Origin: Eriocheir sinensis
Taxonomy: Eukaryota; Arthropoda; Malacostraca; Decapoda; Varunidae
NCBI RefSeq assembly: GCF_024679095.1
Contig: NC_066549.1
Location: 12,025,915 to 12,089,914, forward strand
Direction of reading: 5' to 3'
Length of the DNA stretch: 64,000 nucleotides
This document shows, piece after piece, positions 39,511-56,920 of the stretch; the first letter of the stretch is position 1; each line of letters begins with the position of its first letter. The position numbers were made by a program, and so were the translations under genes. Below the pieces are notes generated by a model that saw only the letters and a list, made by a program, of their open reading frames with translations, ran no database searches and was not told the origin of the DNA.

Positions 39511-40030
39511 TATTCTCACATCCCAGTTTCATCTATCAAATATCTCGTTACCTGAATGGACGCTGGACGCATAATTCAAGGGCTGAACGATGACGGTCCC
39601 GATAAGGCTCAGTAGTAATAGATCCCGCACTTGACGACGTAATTTAAACATGCATCAATCACAGCCTTTATTATCATCCTTTCTCCTTAACCGGCGTTCT
39701 AGTTTGATGCTACAGACTCACCCAAATGATAAGATAATAAGTGTTACCATCAAAGCAGCGTTATTTTGTTGGTTTAAAGTGTACGTAGAGCAAAGTAAAG
39801 CATAATCATTGTACCTATTGTTTGTGCGTATAGGATTAAATTGACTTGGATTGGTCATAGGGGAAGAAAAAGGAGGAGGAGGAGGAGGAGGAGGAGCAAT
39901 AGGAGGAGGCTACCATGATCAGAGATGGGAACAGACAGGCACGTTAAATAACAGAGTGGAAACCCAGAAATTGTAGAAGACAGGACAGACAGAAACCAGG
40001 TGGAGAGATTAAATTAATTGCCTTTGCCGG
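39511..40030. other. No recognised feature (CadN intron)
   Basis: Unique sequence with a short GGA array at 39872-39895. Confidence 0.4.
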
Positions 40031-40700
40031 AGCAGGACGGAGCTCACTAACCACCCTCTCCACCACCCTCCCACCCCCTCCACCACCCCTTCCGCCATCT
40101 CCGCCATCTCCTCCACTAGCCACTCTATCCCCTCCATCCTCTCCACCGCAAACCCACACTATCCACCATCCCTTCCACACTGCTCTCCACCCGTTCTTCA
40201 CTATCCACCGCTCCTTCCACGCTCTCCCTCCAGTCACACCGTCACTTATCCACCCTCTCTACAGTCGCTTCCACCCTGTCATACCCCTTTGCACATTAAC
40301 CAAACTCCCTTCCACCCTTTCCATAGCTGTTTCCTCCCTCTCAAACCACTTTCCACCCTCCACATACCCTCTCCTCCCTCTCAAACCCCTTTCCATCCTC
40401 CCCATGGTCGCTTCCTCCCTTTCAAATCCCCTTCCACCCTCACTATAGCACCTTCCTCTCTCTCAATCCCCTTCCAACCTCATTATAGCCGCCCTTCTCA
40501 AACCCTTTCCCCCTTACTATATCTGCTTGTACCCACCTCTCTCTCAATCCCACCTTCCCCCATCTCCAACGCCGCTCTCTCCCTTTCAAGCTCCCTTCCA
40601 CCTTAACCAAACACCCTCCGACCCTCCTCTCCTTACAGCCTCTTCTTCCCTCTCAAACCCCCTTTCTCCCTCTCGACAGCCGCCTTCTTCCTCCTCATTG
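40031..40700. repeat. Pyrimidine-rich 40-bp minisatellite
   Basis: TTTCCTCCCTCTCAAACC-like blocks alternate with TTCCACCCTC and ATAGC-like blocks. Clear starts near 40330, 40370, 40410 and 40452 give spacing of 40-42 bp, and more diverged copies extend on both sides. Confidence 0.75.
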
Positions 40701-41475
40701 CACTCATTCCTCAGCCGTCCCTCCCGCAGCCTATCTCTCCATCTGCAGCTTCTGGGCCATAACTCGCTTTATGTTTTGCCCGTCACGCGAGGAGGAAGGA
40801 ACACAGGCCTCTCTCGCTTCTCATTAGTTTTATCTCTCCTCTTCTCCCTCTCTCTCTCCCCGGCACACTCCTCCTCGGTTTCCTCCTTTTCTTGTGTCGT
40901 CGCTAAAAATACAGTGAATGAGGCGGGGGGGGGGAGGGGGGAGGGAGGGGGGGTTGGTAAAGGAAGCAGACACACAAAAATATAACACATAATTCTTCCA
41001 TCTCTGACTCCTCTCCCGCCTCCAACGCACACACATCCACATATCTTACCACCATCACCACATCCATCTAACCAACATCCCACCACACCCTTAACTACCA
41101 CCACTGTACTTCCCTTCTGCTACTCCATCTCTAAAACACTATCCCTCCCACATCCTTAAGCCAACACCACCACCACCACCAAGACCACATCCCTTCTGTC
41201 ACCCCTACTCTAAACCACCATCACTTCCATATCCTTCTAATTAACCATCACCGCCGCTATCACCACCACCACGAAGACCACGAGCACATCCCATAATTCC
41301 TCTCACATCACAGTTTCAAATCCCATTCCTCCCTCGCTCACGTAACCCTTCCATCTCCATCTCTCTGACACCCAACACATAGACTATAGCTTTGACCTTT
41401 TCACCACCACCACCACCAACAACAACACCACCACCTTCATCACATCTTCCATCTTTTTTAATTCCTCCTCCCCAC
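40701..41475. other. CCA/CAT-rich low-complexity intron sequence
   Basis: Contains a G-rich run at 40925-40952 and ACC trinucleotides at 41165-41185, 41260-41275 and 41402-41435. No exon signature was found. Confidence 0.5.
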
Positions 41476-41973
41476 CGTGAGTCACCCGCCCAACCAGCAG
41501 GTAACCCTTCCATCTCACGTGTATTTCCCTGGTGTACTTTTGCCCGCTTGCCTGGCCTCGAATAGCGTCCCTTCCCTCCCATTACGAGCGGCCCTTCAGG
41601 GTGCGGGTATTAGGCGAGATCTGACCGCCTCCTGTTATGTCGTCGCCGCGGGCCCAAAGTTGCCTCTATGCTGGATTGGTCTCCTCCGAGCTGGCCGCCA
41701 TCATGCTCAATCCAGACGCATTAGTTCACCTTTACGAGTGAGTTAGGGGGACGGGACGGGAGGAGGAGGAAGGGGTTGAGGAGAGGGGCAAGTAAGGGAG
41801 TGGAAAAGAGAGTAGTGCAGGAGGAAGAAACATTTGAAACATTTGAAACATTTATTTATAGCTACAGTTGTATATTAGTTTCCTTTATATGTACATTGTT
41901 TTTTTACATCTGCAGCTTGCCTATATGAAGCTGATCTTTTCAGGCAAAGTTAAATTTGTCAATAATTATAATG
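41476..41973. other. No recognised feature (CadN intron)
   Basis: A GC-richer unique patch at 41520-41740, then AT-rich sequence. No cadherin motif in any frame. Confidence 0.4.
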
Positions 41974-41974
41974 A

Positions 41975-42005
<31 letters not shown>

Positions 42006-42017
42006 AAGAAGAAGAAG
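41974..42017. repeat. (AGA)n microsatellite
   Basis: About 44 bp of AAG/AGA trinucleotides. Confidence 0.95.
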
Positions 42018-42250
42018 ACATAAATAAAGATAATAATAATATGACAATAACATCAGTAAAGAAGGGAGGACAATATGTATTGGGAGAGTAGGGGAAGGGG
42101 GAAGGACGGAAGGGAGTAGTGACGAGGAGAGAGATTTGAAGAGAGTGAAGAATATGGGGAAGGGATGGGAATAGCGAGGAAAGGAGGAACAAGTGAAGAG
42201 GGAAGTGGGAACAGGGGGAGGAGAAAATGGGAAGGGGAAAAGGAAGGAAA

Positions 42251-42432
<182 letters not shown>

Positions 42433-43191
42433 CTGTACCTCTAGCATTTTGCCGTCACCGTGACCTCCTCCTGTCTATTCTGTCTTACAATTGATTATGC
42501 GTGACAGTTGTACCTGTTTATGTATGCATGTATGCATGCACATATTTCTATGTATGAATACAGTGAAGTATATCCTCAATAACCTGGGAATTCTCAATAT
42601 TTTTTTCTTTTTGGAAAGCAATACTTTTGGGGGCTTCTCGTTCTTTTTTTTCTGCTCTTGGCTGCTTTCTCTGCTGAAAATAAATAGAGTTCTTCATCCC
42701 ATACTATCATTTTGGGGGGGACATCTAAATCGCATGAAACAGACACGTCCGAGTCCATCCCACAGTTCGTTTCCTGTCTCATTTTCGTCAACCGGCCGTG
42801 CCCACAATCTTCCCTCATCCAAATTATCTTCTCTCGCCCATTTCCCTTTGACTGCTCCGCTGCCTCGTTTTCCTGGAAGGTTGATGCGCTCTGCCTCCTC
42901 GCCCTCACTCCCACTCTTCCCTCCCCCCTCCCCGTCCCTCTTACAAGCGCCTGCCTCCCACACTCACTCACTCACTCTCGTCCCTGCCTCTCTTCATCAC
43001 CCTTCCCTTAAGCGCTTGCCTCCCTCCCTCCTTGTTTCACTCTCGTTCCCAGTACACTTAATTCCTTCTTTGTTTCATTCCCTTTGCCACTTCTCTGTTC
43101 CTCGCGACCGTTTCATGTTTCTATTCAATGTTCTTTTTTATTAGTTCATCTCTTCATACTCCTCTTCCTCAGCTTCACTTTACTCAGTTCC
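42433..43191. other. No recognised exon (CadN intron)
   Basis: Unique sequence becoming strongly pyrimidine-rich after 42760. Frames of up to 217 codons pass through the pyrimidine tract without a recognised domain. A distant resemblance of 42600-42690 to the LINE family A 3' end is too weak to call. Confidence 0.4.
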
Positions 43192-43490
43192 TTACGACCA
43201 TCCCATCTTCCTTTTCCTTTCTCTCAACCTCCCCTGTTTGTTACGACCATCCCATCTTCCTTTTCCTTTCTCTCAACCTCCCCTGTTTGCTACGACCATT
43301 TCATCTCTCTTAATCTCAACCTCCCCAGTTACTCAAACCATCCCATCCTCTTTTCTCCCAACCACCTCGGTTCCTCACAATCATCTCATCTTCCTCTCCC
43401 CGTTACTCACGACCACCTCATCTTCCTCTTCCTTTCCTGCAACTTCCCCAGTTACTCACAACCACCCCATCTTTCCCAACTTCATCTCAA
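43192..43490. repeat. Pyrimidine-rich 49-bp minisatellite next to a CadN splice acceptor
   Basis: TTACGACCATCCCATCTTCC starts copies at 43192 and 43241, and a third begins at 43290, exactly 49 bp apart. Three or four diverged copies follow to about 43490. The array ends about 75 bp before CadN exon 4. Confidence 0.88.
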
Positions 43491-43564
43491 CCCAGCTCGC
43501 GCCTCCCTTTCCTCCAGCATCTTCACCGCCTCATCTCTCTCTTTCTCTCTCCCCTCCACGCCAG

Positions 43565-43741
43565 GGTCGTGGGGGCTGGACGGACCCTCGCCACCTCGAT
43601 GCCGCCTGGGTCTCCATCACGCTCCGGGACGTGAACGACAACCCGCCGCAATTTCACCGCCCACACGCCCACGTTACCGTACGGGAGGACGCCGCCCCCG
43701 GCACTCTGCTCGCCGCCCTGCCCGCCCAAGACCCCGATATG
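43565..43741 (+). CDS. Neural cadherin (CadN-like), internal exon 4 of 4
   Basis: This 177-nt exon has 59 codons in phase 0, acceptor CCACGCCAG and donor GTAAGT. It encodes GRGGWTDPRHLDAAWVSITL, the linker RDVNDNPPQF (DVNDN at 43628-43642) and the first strands of the next EC repeat (VTVREDAAPGTLLAALPAQD, PDM). It follows directly on exon 3 in the protein order I recall for insect CadN. The sequence before the linker is shorter and less acidic than the insect version as I remember it. Codon use is GC-rich. The next exon was not found in the remaining 20 kb. Confidence 0.9.
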
Positions 43742-44189
43742 GTAAGTAAACCCTTTTACGTAGTACCAATGTTGTTCTTCACCCATGTGAAGGTAAGTAG
43801 AAAGATGAATACACAGAGAACCCAATTAAGTAAATCAATGCAGATACTACACCAGCTCTTAACCCAGGTAAAGGTAAACAGTTAGATTGTTAGGATAAAC
43901 AAGCGGCACTTGGGAGTAAAAATAAAGCAAGTAAACCCTCCAGTTTTCAACACAGGTGGATGTTAGTAGCAAGGTTATTGCCTATTAATCGAGCTGGAAC
44001 ATTATTTTGCAAGGAAATAGTGTTTTAGACACTGTATTAAGGAAATAATCAAATAAAATCAGCAGTTTAGTGACTGAAGGGCTGTTACTTGCTAGAGACC
44101 ACGAAGAAATTGAGTATTCCAAAATGAATGGGAAAAGCTCTCCTTTCCAAAGATCCTTAACCCATCTGGGGATCCTTAACCACCATATG
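43742..44189. other. CadN intron start
   Basis: AT-rich sequence after the GTAAGT donor, with no recognised feature. Confidence 0.5.
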
Positions 44190-44515
44190 GGGTAGGCGGT
44201 GGCTGAGTGGATAGCGTGACGGCGCCGCATCCAGGACGACGCGGGTTCGCGCCCCGCCCGGTGAAACAAGCTGGGATTTTTCAATCCCCGCCGCGTGGCC
44301 TAAGACTACCCACATGCTGTCCAGAAGACCACCTATCAACCTGGACTCTAGATTATCTCTCTAAAAAAGAGAAGGTCAACAATGAGCTCAAGGAGGGCAG
44401 CATGAGCCAAAAGATGGCGCCACTATAAATACTTGCCTGCGCCACAACGGGCTGGGGCCGACCATCAAGCCCTCTCAAGAAAGCCTATAGGTGCCACTGG
44501 CAGTAACGTGAACAA
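44190..44515 (+). mobile_element. tRNA-derived SINE, beta family, near full length
   Basis: The head reads GGCGGTGGCTGAGTGGATAG with an A box (TGGCTGAGTGG), and about 45 nt later GGGTTCGCGCCCCG is a B box with one change. The body has AAGCTGGGATTTTTCAATCC, CCTAAGACTACCCACATGCT and AGATGGCGCCACTATAAA. The tail has TGCCTGCGCCACAACGGGCT and a diverged end. The head type (leucine or serine tRNA-like) differs from that of the alpha family. Confidence 0.85.
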
Positions 44516-45439
44516 AATTCTAAAGCTAAATAATTGGGCTCGTCTTGTAAACAGAAGTGTGGCAACTCAGAAACTGTACAAGTAAAAGCCAACAAAGAAC
44601 CAGAAGAAGAGATGAAATGAGAACACTTGAAGGGAGGGTGAAGTGCCTTGACATTATTCACCGAGGGCTGGAGAGCAGCGGAAAAGGCTTTTGTCCTGCA
44701 GCAGACCAATGATAGCTGATGATGATAATGATGAGGAAAAATAAGGGAATAACAAGTTCACTCAGTCCAATTTATCTGTGCCAAAATACTTAAACCGTAA
44801 TTGAATTCGTACCCAGTTGGAATAGCATCGAGAAAGGAAATATAATGCTCAGAGAATATTATTTTTCAAAAGTTAGCATGCAGCAGTAACTCTACGAGGA
44901 AACTCGGCTCCTTCAAAATATGACGAAAACATTTTGGCTTTATATGGACTGCCATTTACGCGCTGCTGGAGCCGAAAAGCCGTCTTGCCTGCTTCGTGTT
45001 TGCCTGCTACTACCCTCTACCGCCGCTGCTTTAATAGAACTAATACTTTCTATCCTGTCTGACCACCGTCTTGTCTGCTTTCCTGCCGGTTACTGTTATA
45101 GTCCTCAATATCACTACGTCTTTTCCTATAATAATTACCCTCACAAAAGCCACGAACTTAAGAGATTAGCTCAGTGATTAACGATCTGTCACTGACAATG
45201 ATGATGATGATGGGTGGAGAAGGTGCTGATTCATGTACGGTAAAAGACATGAAACGAGCTACGGTATATAAAAAGAAAAACGGTCGCGAGGTACCCTTAA
45301 TAAAGAAAATACGAGATGCTGACGCCCCTAGAAGTTAAACGTTTCTGAACTCGTCCATCAACCACTAATTCGCCCAAAGAAGGTAAAAAAACGCGCGGCT
45401 AACGAGGCGGAGCGCGATCCAAGGTGACTTTCACTTCCG
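44516..45439. other. No recognised feature
   Basis: AT-rich unique sequence with a short GATGAT run near 44713-44735. No exon recognised. Confidence 0.4.
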
Positions 45440-46400
45440 TCCTATCTCCAGCCGTGTGTTTGGAGGGGAGGGGGGGAAAGGAAGGTGGGCGAGGGGAAGG
45501 CAAAGGGTTCAATGGGTCTTACCTTTCAGAATCCTACCATCCTTCCCTTCCATTAGCTGCAGGGCCTTCGCTCCCAATTCTATTCCTTCCTCCTACAGTC
45601 TGACTAAATTAACTCTTGCACCTTGAACCTATATTTCTCTCTTTGAATCTACACTTTTTTTTTACAGCAAAGGGCAAAAGAAAATGGAGACAGAAAAGCC
45701 CGTTAATCACTACTCCTATAAAAAGAAGTATTGAGTTGTCAAAAGAGAGGTCAATTTCTTTCTTTCCGTCTTTAGTGCCTAGTTTGGGACGGGTTGAGGG
45801 GGGGAAGGGGAAGGGAGTCAACGGATCCTACCTTTCAGAATCCTACCCTCCTTCCCTTCCATTAGCTTCAGATACTCCACTCCCAAAATATATTCCTCAT
45901 TCCTACAATCTGACTAAATTAACCCATTGCACCTTTAATCTATTTTTCCCTCTTTGAGTCTACATCTTTCCTCGGAGCGTAGTTTTTTTCTCTCTTCTAT
46001 TCATGATCCCTAGCTCACAAAATCAATCTGCTTCCCTAAGAATTCGTGTCTAAATTGATTCCTTCCTATCAGGCTACAACTTTTCAGCCCTGCATTACTT
46101 TTTTTTTCTGACTATCTAGATCCCTCGCTCACAGCATCGATTCCTTCCTCCAAGATTCTGTCCCAAAATGATTTCCTTCCTCCTAATGATCTACATCTTC
46201 CCATTACCATCTACATATTTTCTCGTCCTTTTGAGTTCCTTTTTTTTTTTTGCATTTTTATCCATTTCAGAGTCTAGATTTTCAGCTCAGATATTATGCC
46301 TCATCCCCTTGCTCTATTTTTCCCTTTCTCCGCATCATGAATATTATAGAGAAAGAATTTTGCCTCTCGAAACTTTTACCTTCTCTCAACGGCCATAATA
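45440..46400. repeat. Diverged tandem duplication around a LINE end
   Basis: TACCTTTCAGAATCCTACC, then CCTTCCCTTCCATTAGCT, a TCTGACTAAATTAAC block and CTCTTTGARTCTACA occur at 45519-45655 and again at 45830-45965. Shorter, more decayed TTCCTTCCTCC...TCTACATCTT-type blocks continue to about 46350. A LINE 3' end lies between the two good copies. Confidence 0.72.
45652..45757 (-). mobile_element. LINE family A, 3'-end fragment
   Basis: Reverse complement of the family end: TTTACAGCAAAGG, GAGACAGAAAAGCCCGTTA, ACTACTCCTATAAAAAGAAG and AAAAGAGAGGTCAATTTC in order. Confidence 0.78.
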
Positions 46401-46514
46401 AATCAGTTTTGCCATACGAATCTTCAACTCGCTGTCACCATCAACACCATGAAAACCAAAGACCGCCAACAAAGGCAGAACACTCGCCCTCCGCTACAAA
46501 CTAACAATTTTCTT

Positions 46515-46740
46515 TTATCACCGAGTGGCCGAAGATAGCCTACATACCGCCCTACTGATCACCTTTCAACCCGGACTAGTGAAACTCTCCGGAGAATCAA
46601 ATGAAGCTCCGGGGGGTAGCATGAACCAGGCAAAGAATGGCGCCACTATAAACTACTTTTCAGTATCACTTACGGGCTGGTGCCGACCAACAGGACCCAT
46701 CATGAAAGCCTACTGGTGCTATAGCCCAACGTAAGAAATA
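46515..46740 (+). mobile_element. Beta SINE fragment, head missing
   Basis: CACCGAGTGGCCGAAGATAG, then GGTAGCATGAACCAGGCAAA, AATGGCGCCACTATAAACTA, CGGGCTGGTGCCGACCAACA and GAAAGCCTACTGGTGC match the body and shared tail of the beta family, with strong divergence. Confidence 0.75.
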
Positions 46741-47793
46741 AATATCACCGCCATTACGATCAACAAGACCAGCGCCGCTAACCGATCACCATCACCGAAA
46801 TCAATAGTATTAAAATTATCATTATCTTCCCATTACAGTCAGGCGCCCGCACACAAACCCTAGAGTATCGTCATAACTGCCATCACCACCACCACCATCG
46901 CCTAAAGCAACACAATAACTAACATCAACTTCCACCACCACGGTCACTTTCAAAAATATTCCCTACAAAAAGTAAGAGTGCGAACTCGGAAAGGCGGAGC
47001 AAACTTGTGGGAGACAGTTCGAGTCGCTTCTCGGTACTGACTCGTTGAAGACTACTCATTGGGTCGCCACTCCCTCAAGTACTTAGTATGGCTGGGCAGT
47101 GGTGCTTATAACAAAACTTGACCACAGTAATAGAAATCTGAAGAAGACCGATTAAGGTACTTGTGTAAATGTTGGTCAGTATTTGTCTGACAGTACACTC
47201 GGAAACATCACAAGTCGGGACTATATGGTCACGGTGTGTGTTTGGCAGTACATGCTACCACAGGGCAACACACGCACGAACACACGTTATGCATCATTCA
47301 AGGCTTCGCTCCCGGTCATGGTTTCGTTTTAATGTTCTTGCTGCAAGTAATACATTATAATAATGTGAATGGTATGCATTAGTATCCAATACTGTATATA
47401 TTATTATATATTGTAATTTTCTGATCCATACCGATTAAAAAGAATAAAAAATGATGCAAACAGGTTTCGAAAGGTGTGTTTTGGATGGTTCGCTGGGCCG
47501 AGTTGCCAAGGGCTTCAATATGACGCAGCGACTTACTGAATGTGGTCAACAATGTTTTGTCAGAATATGAGGGATGGCTGATATGCATACAACAACGTTT
47601 ATGAAATATATGGATAATAGTATATGTGCATTTTCATGGTTACTGAAGTGCAGGAAAATCACAGGACTTGCCAAGCGTGTAGTGGAAGCATCGTGCTCCC
47701 GTCCGGCACTGCCAAGCCTGTGTGCCTCATCTCTCTTGAACGTCTATGCATTGTATGTACTACATGATACGTTTAGATGTTCACTGCTAAAGC
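46741..47793. other. No recognised feature
   Basis: Unique sequence with CCA/ATC-rich patches at 46740-46940. No exon or transposon end was recognised. Confidence 0.4.
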
Positions 47794-47947
47794 TGACACA
47801 CACACACACACACACACACATGTGGACGCGCGCACATAAATACTGTACACAATTTAAAGAGTTGTGTAATCAAAATGTGATGAAATAAAATATAGTAATA
47901 CGAGTTGACTCAGTCCAACAAAATTGCATGTGTAAGTGCAAACTACG

Positions 47948-47982
<35 letters not shown>
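47794..47982. repeat. Two (CA)n arrays
   Basis: CA at 47794-47820 and 47949-47982, with unique sequence between. Confidence 0.93.

Positions 47983-50376
<2,394 letters not shown>

Positions 50377-50430
<54 letters not shown>
50377..50430. repeat. (GT)n microsatellite
   Basis: Fifty-four bp of GT. Confidence 0.96.
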
Positions 50431-50431
<1 letters not shown>

Positions 50432-50784
50432 CAAATCCTTTGCCTCTTTCATCTATTCTAAGCACCCATTCATTCATTCATTTACTTTACACTTTACATT
50501 TCAATCCTCTTTTAGATCCCCTCCACAGGCCTCATGATCTCCTTGACCTCAGACCTCAATACTCCTCGCATCGTGTCGGCTTCCTGTTTTCCTTTCCGAC
50601 ATATTTCTATCTCTCTACCTATCCCTCCCCCTCCACCCTCTCCCCCTTCCACTCCCCTAGCGGCTTCCTATTCCTTTTCAATCCGGACCAAGAGTGACAT
50701 GAGGCGCCCCGGACGTCAGAAGCGTTCACCCACGTTGCTCCTCGTCCTGATCGGAGCCCCACCACAGCCACTTCGACGAGCAGA
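50431..50784. other. No recognised feature
   Basis: Pyrimidine-rich unique sequence. Confidence 0.4.
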
Positions 50785-51973
<1,189 letters not shown>

Positions 51974-52345
51974 AGACACAGACAAGCAGAAACACAGACA
52001 GACAAGCAGAAACACAGACAGACAAACAGAAACACAGACAGACAAGCAGAAACACAGACAGACAAGCAGAAACACAGACAGACAAGCAGAAACACAGACA
52101 GACAAACAGAAACACAGACAGACAAGCAGAAACACAGACAGACAAGCAGAAACACAGACAGACAAGCAGAAACACAGACAGACAAGCAGAAACACAGACA
52201 GACAAGCAGAAACACAGACAGACAAGCAGAAAAAAAGCAGACTGACAAGAAGAAAACACAGACAAGCAGAAAGACAGACAGACAAGCAGAAAAAAACAGA
52301 CTGACAAGCAGAAAACACAGACAAGCAGAAAGACAGACAGACAAA
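51974..52345. repeat. 20-bp minisatellite, about 13 good copies
   Basis: AGAAACACAGACAGACAAGC repeats in register from about 51977 to 52230, then imperfect copies to 52345. A G-to-A variant (ACAAACAG) occurs in two copies 80 bp apart (52021 and 52101). The unit has no stop in any frame, so several overlapping minus-strand frames of about 185-256 codons are open by chance. Confidence 0.93.
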
Positions 52346-52389
52346 GATTTTATTGCAAACTATATATTCAATATAGTTCGAGAGGCCTA

Positions 52390-52702
<313 letters not shown>

Positions 52703-52771
52703 TCACTAGGTAACAGATAAAGAAAGAGAATTAAATGGTGCTCAGATATATATGCGGAGCAGGTAGAGGGC

Positions 52772-52772
<1 letters not shown>

Positions 52773-52827
<55 letters not shown>
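52773..52827. repeat. (CA)n microsatellite
   Basis: Fifty-five bp of CA. Confidence 0.96.

Positions 52828-54280
<1,453 letters not shown>

Positions 54281-54338
<58 letters not shown>
54281..54338. repeat. (CA)n microsatellite
   Basis: Fifty-eight bp of CA, preceded by a short TATC/TGTC repeat. Confidence 0.96.
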
Positions 54339-54342
<4 letters not shown>

Positions 54343-55837
54343 CGACGGGAGTGTCAGTGTTCCCGAATGGTAGCCACTTATAACTTTCCTCCACCGGATC
54401 CTATCTTGTCTCAGCTCCTCCATTGTCTCTCCTCCCTGCCTGCATCCATTCCTTCCTGATTTTCTTTGTCTTCCCTCTTTATATTGTTACTTCCTTCCTC
54501 CCTTCCTCCTATCCTACCTACCTACCTACCAATATTATTTCCTTCCCTCCATCTTTCCCGCCCTCATTCCTTCTTTCCTTTCTTACTTCCTCTATACACT
54601 CGCCACCGCTGATAGCCAGTACAGTGACTGGCGTGTTTTGGTAGATGTGGCACCACTGTGTGGGTTTACATCGTACCTGTTATTTATGCAGACCGTATGA
54701 GCTAAATTTCAAACCCCATTAATAGCATCATATGATAATTTTGTGTGTATGTCCGAGTGAATAATAGAGGGTTGTATAACAGGGGCCTTAGTCCTAAGTT
54801 TCCGTCATTTGTGTTACCGTTGTCGTATCTTGCATCAACGGTACGCGAAGACATCCGGAAATATATACATAATACATGAACAATCATCCAAGAGGCGAAC
54901 TTTTTGTGAGGGGTGGGGTCGCTATTTATACAAGACTAAATATACTAGAATATTATAATATGTAACATACCGAATTTTTATCTATGTTTTGCTGTGTGCA
55001 CATTTACTTTAACTTGTTTGCATAACGATACGACTCCTGATCTGCGTTGCCTTACTAAGCCCGTGTTCCGCCGAGCTTCAGCCTCCTCCTGCCTATCTTC
55101 CTACTCAACTACTCGTGCGTACTATCATCCCTTTCATCCTTCTTATTGACCTAACTTCTACTTACTTTCTTTCCTTCCTCTCTTCATTGTTTCTTTTCTT
55201 GCTTCCTACCTACGAGCTTCTTTCCTTCCTTCATTCCTTCATTCATTCATTTTTTCCCTTCCTTCCTTCCTTTCTTCTTTCCTTTCTTTCCTCATCAGTC
55301 ATTAATTCATTCCAACCTACATCGGCAGCTACATATAAACCTGCATTCCTTCCTTGCAGCCTTCCTACAAACCAATCAACCTACTTCTTTATTTTTCATT
55401 CTATTTTTCCTCTCTTCATGTTATTAGCTTACCTCCTACTTTGAATTCATATTTCCACCTTTCCCACCGAAGTAATCACCGATCTATCTTGCATCCACTG
55501 TCCTTTATAGGTCCCTTGTTTTATTCATGTTTTATTCCTTAACCTCTTTTAAGTTCCTTCGTTTCTTTCTTCCCTCTTTCATCTCCCCTTTATTTTTTCC
55601 TTTCTTCCCCTTTCTCCACCTTTCTTCCCTTACTCCCTCTTCCTTCCTTCCTTTCCTCCTTTCCTGCTTTCTTCGTCCTTGGCAAGAGTTTGGCCGGTTA
55701 CCAATTTTCATCGTCGTCGCGGGTCTGCCGGAGTGTCCTTGGGTCACAAAGTGTTTTGTCTCCTTCAAATTTGGTTGAATAAAGGGACGCGTCTTCTGGC
55801 CTTTTGTTGGCTCGTATTGCATTGTGAGACTTGACGT
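54339..55837. other. Pyrimidine-rich low-complexity sequence, no gene
   Basis: TTCCTTCCTTCC-type runs dominate 54430-54600 and 55130-55680. The AT-rich middle holds nothing I recognise. Confidence 0.45.
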
Positions 55838-56196
55838 GTGTGTGTGTGTGTGTGTGTCCTCACCCGCCTACGTCCCCCGAGCAGCTTTGTTGCTGCGAAA
55901 CGAAAAATGTTTTCTTGTTGAAGCAATAACACGCTCGTTCGAGATGATTCGGACATCAATGGCTTATCTCGCATACCAAATGCATCGTTGTGAGGGTGGT
56001 TCTGATTCATTCCTCGTGAACCATGACAGGCCTTGAGTGAACACCGTCCCTTACGCAGTTTGAGCTCTGAAATGTTGCAATACAAGGCAACATATGTATT
56101 GGAAATTGATTATCACCTATAGTGCCGGTGAACACACAAACAGCAGCTTAATCGTACAGCCTTCAAAACATTGTTGCACTACAACTATTGCTTCCT

Positions 56197-56250
<54 letters not shown>
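55838..56250. repeat. Two (GT)n arrays with unique spacer
   Basis: GT at 55838-55857 and 56203-56250. Confidence 0.92.
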
Positions 56251-56252
<2 letters not shown>

Positions 56253-56619
56253 CATAGACGTTACGTTATATTCTGGAAAATAACAAAATCCTTAATTTTA
56301 CGCATACAGGAACAAAATAAAGAACGATTTTTTTAACAAAGTAAACTGTTATTTTTCTACGTTTTTGTTTTCACATTATCTTTTCTGCGCGGAGAGAGTA
56401 TGCAAAATGTTGTGTATTCGTAAAATGTTTTTGCTTTGTCTTCGGTGCGCCATGAATAAATTGCGGTATTGTGTTTATACGCTGACTCCCTTGGGTGTTC
56501 AGCCGCCGCAGCACCCACTTTACGGGCTGACGCGCGCTGTGTGCTCGGCTGCCGCGGTGGCGAGTTTGTCACCCAGCAATTCTGGCAAGGGGGCAAACTG
56601 AACAACACGACCGAGACAT
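56251..56619. other. No recognised feature
   Basis: Unique sequence with a GC-rich patch at 56500-56590. Confidence 0.4.
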
Positions 56620-56920
56620 GGGGAGGCGGTGGCTGAGTGGTTAGCGTGCCGGCGCCGCGAGAGATCCAGGAGGGATGCATGTTCAAATCCTTGCCGCCAT
56701 GCAGCTGGGATTTTTCAGTCCCCGCCGAGTGGCCTAAGACTACCCACATGCTGCCCTGAACCCGGACAAAGATGAGCTCCAGGGGGTAGTATGAGCCAAA
56801 ACAAGATGGCGCCACTATAAACATTCGCCTGCGCCACAACGGGCTGGGCCGACTATCAGGCCCCACCAGTGAAAAAGCCTAACGGCCCAATAGGCCGTGA
56901 CGTTAAAATAAAAAAAAAAG
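56620..56920 (+). mobile_element. tRNA-derived SINE, beta family, full length
   Basis: The head GGCGGTGGCTGAGTGGTTAG carries an A box, and about 45 nt later ATGTTCAAATCCTTG is a B box with changes. The body has GCTGGGATTTTTCAGTCCCC, CCTAAGACTACCCACATGCT, GTAGTATGAGCCAAAACAAG and ATGGCGCCACTATAAAC. The tail begins CGCCTGCGCCACAACGGGCT, has GGCCGACTATCAGGCCCCAC and AACGGCCCAATAGGCC, and ends in A-rich sequence. It is the most complete beta copy in the window. Confidence 0.88.

Noticed and set aside
41476..41750. Possible extra CadN exon in a GC-rich patch of the intron
   Set aside because: No cadherin motif in any frame, and exons 3 and 4 already join in phase without missing residues.
42595..42690. 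Ninth family A 3' end
   Set aside because: Only a T run and TTTCTCTGCTGAAAATAAA resemble the family; the AGTAGCGGGC landmark is missing.
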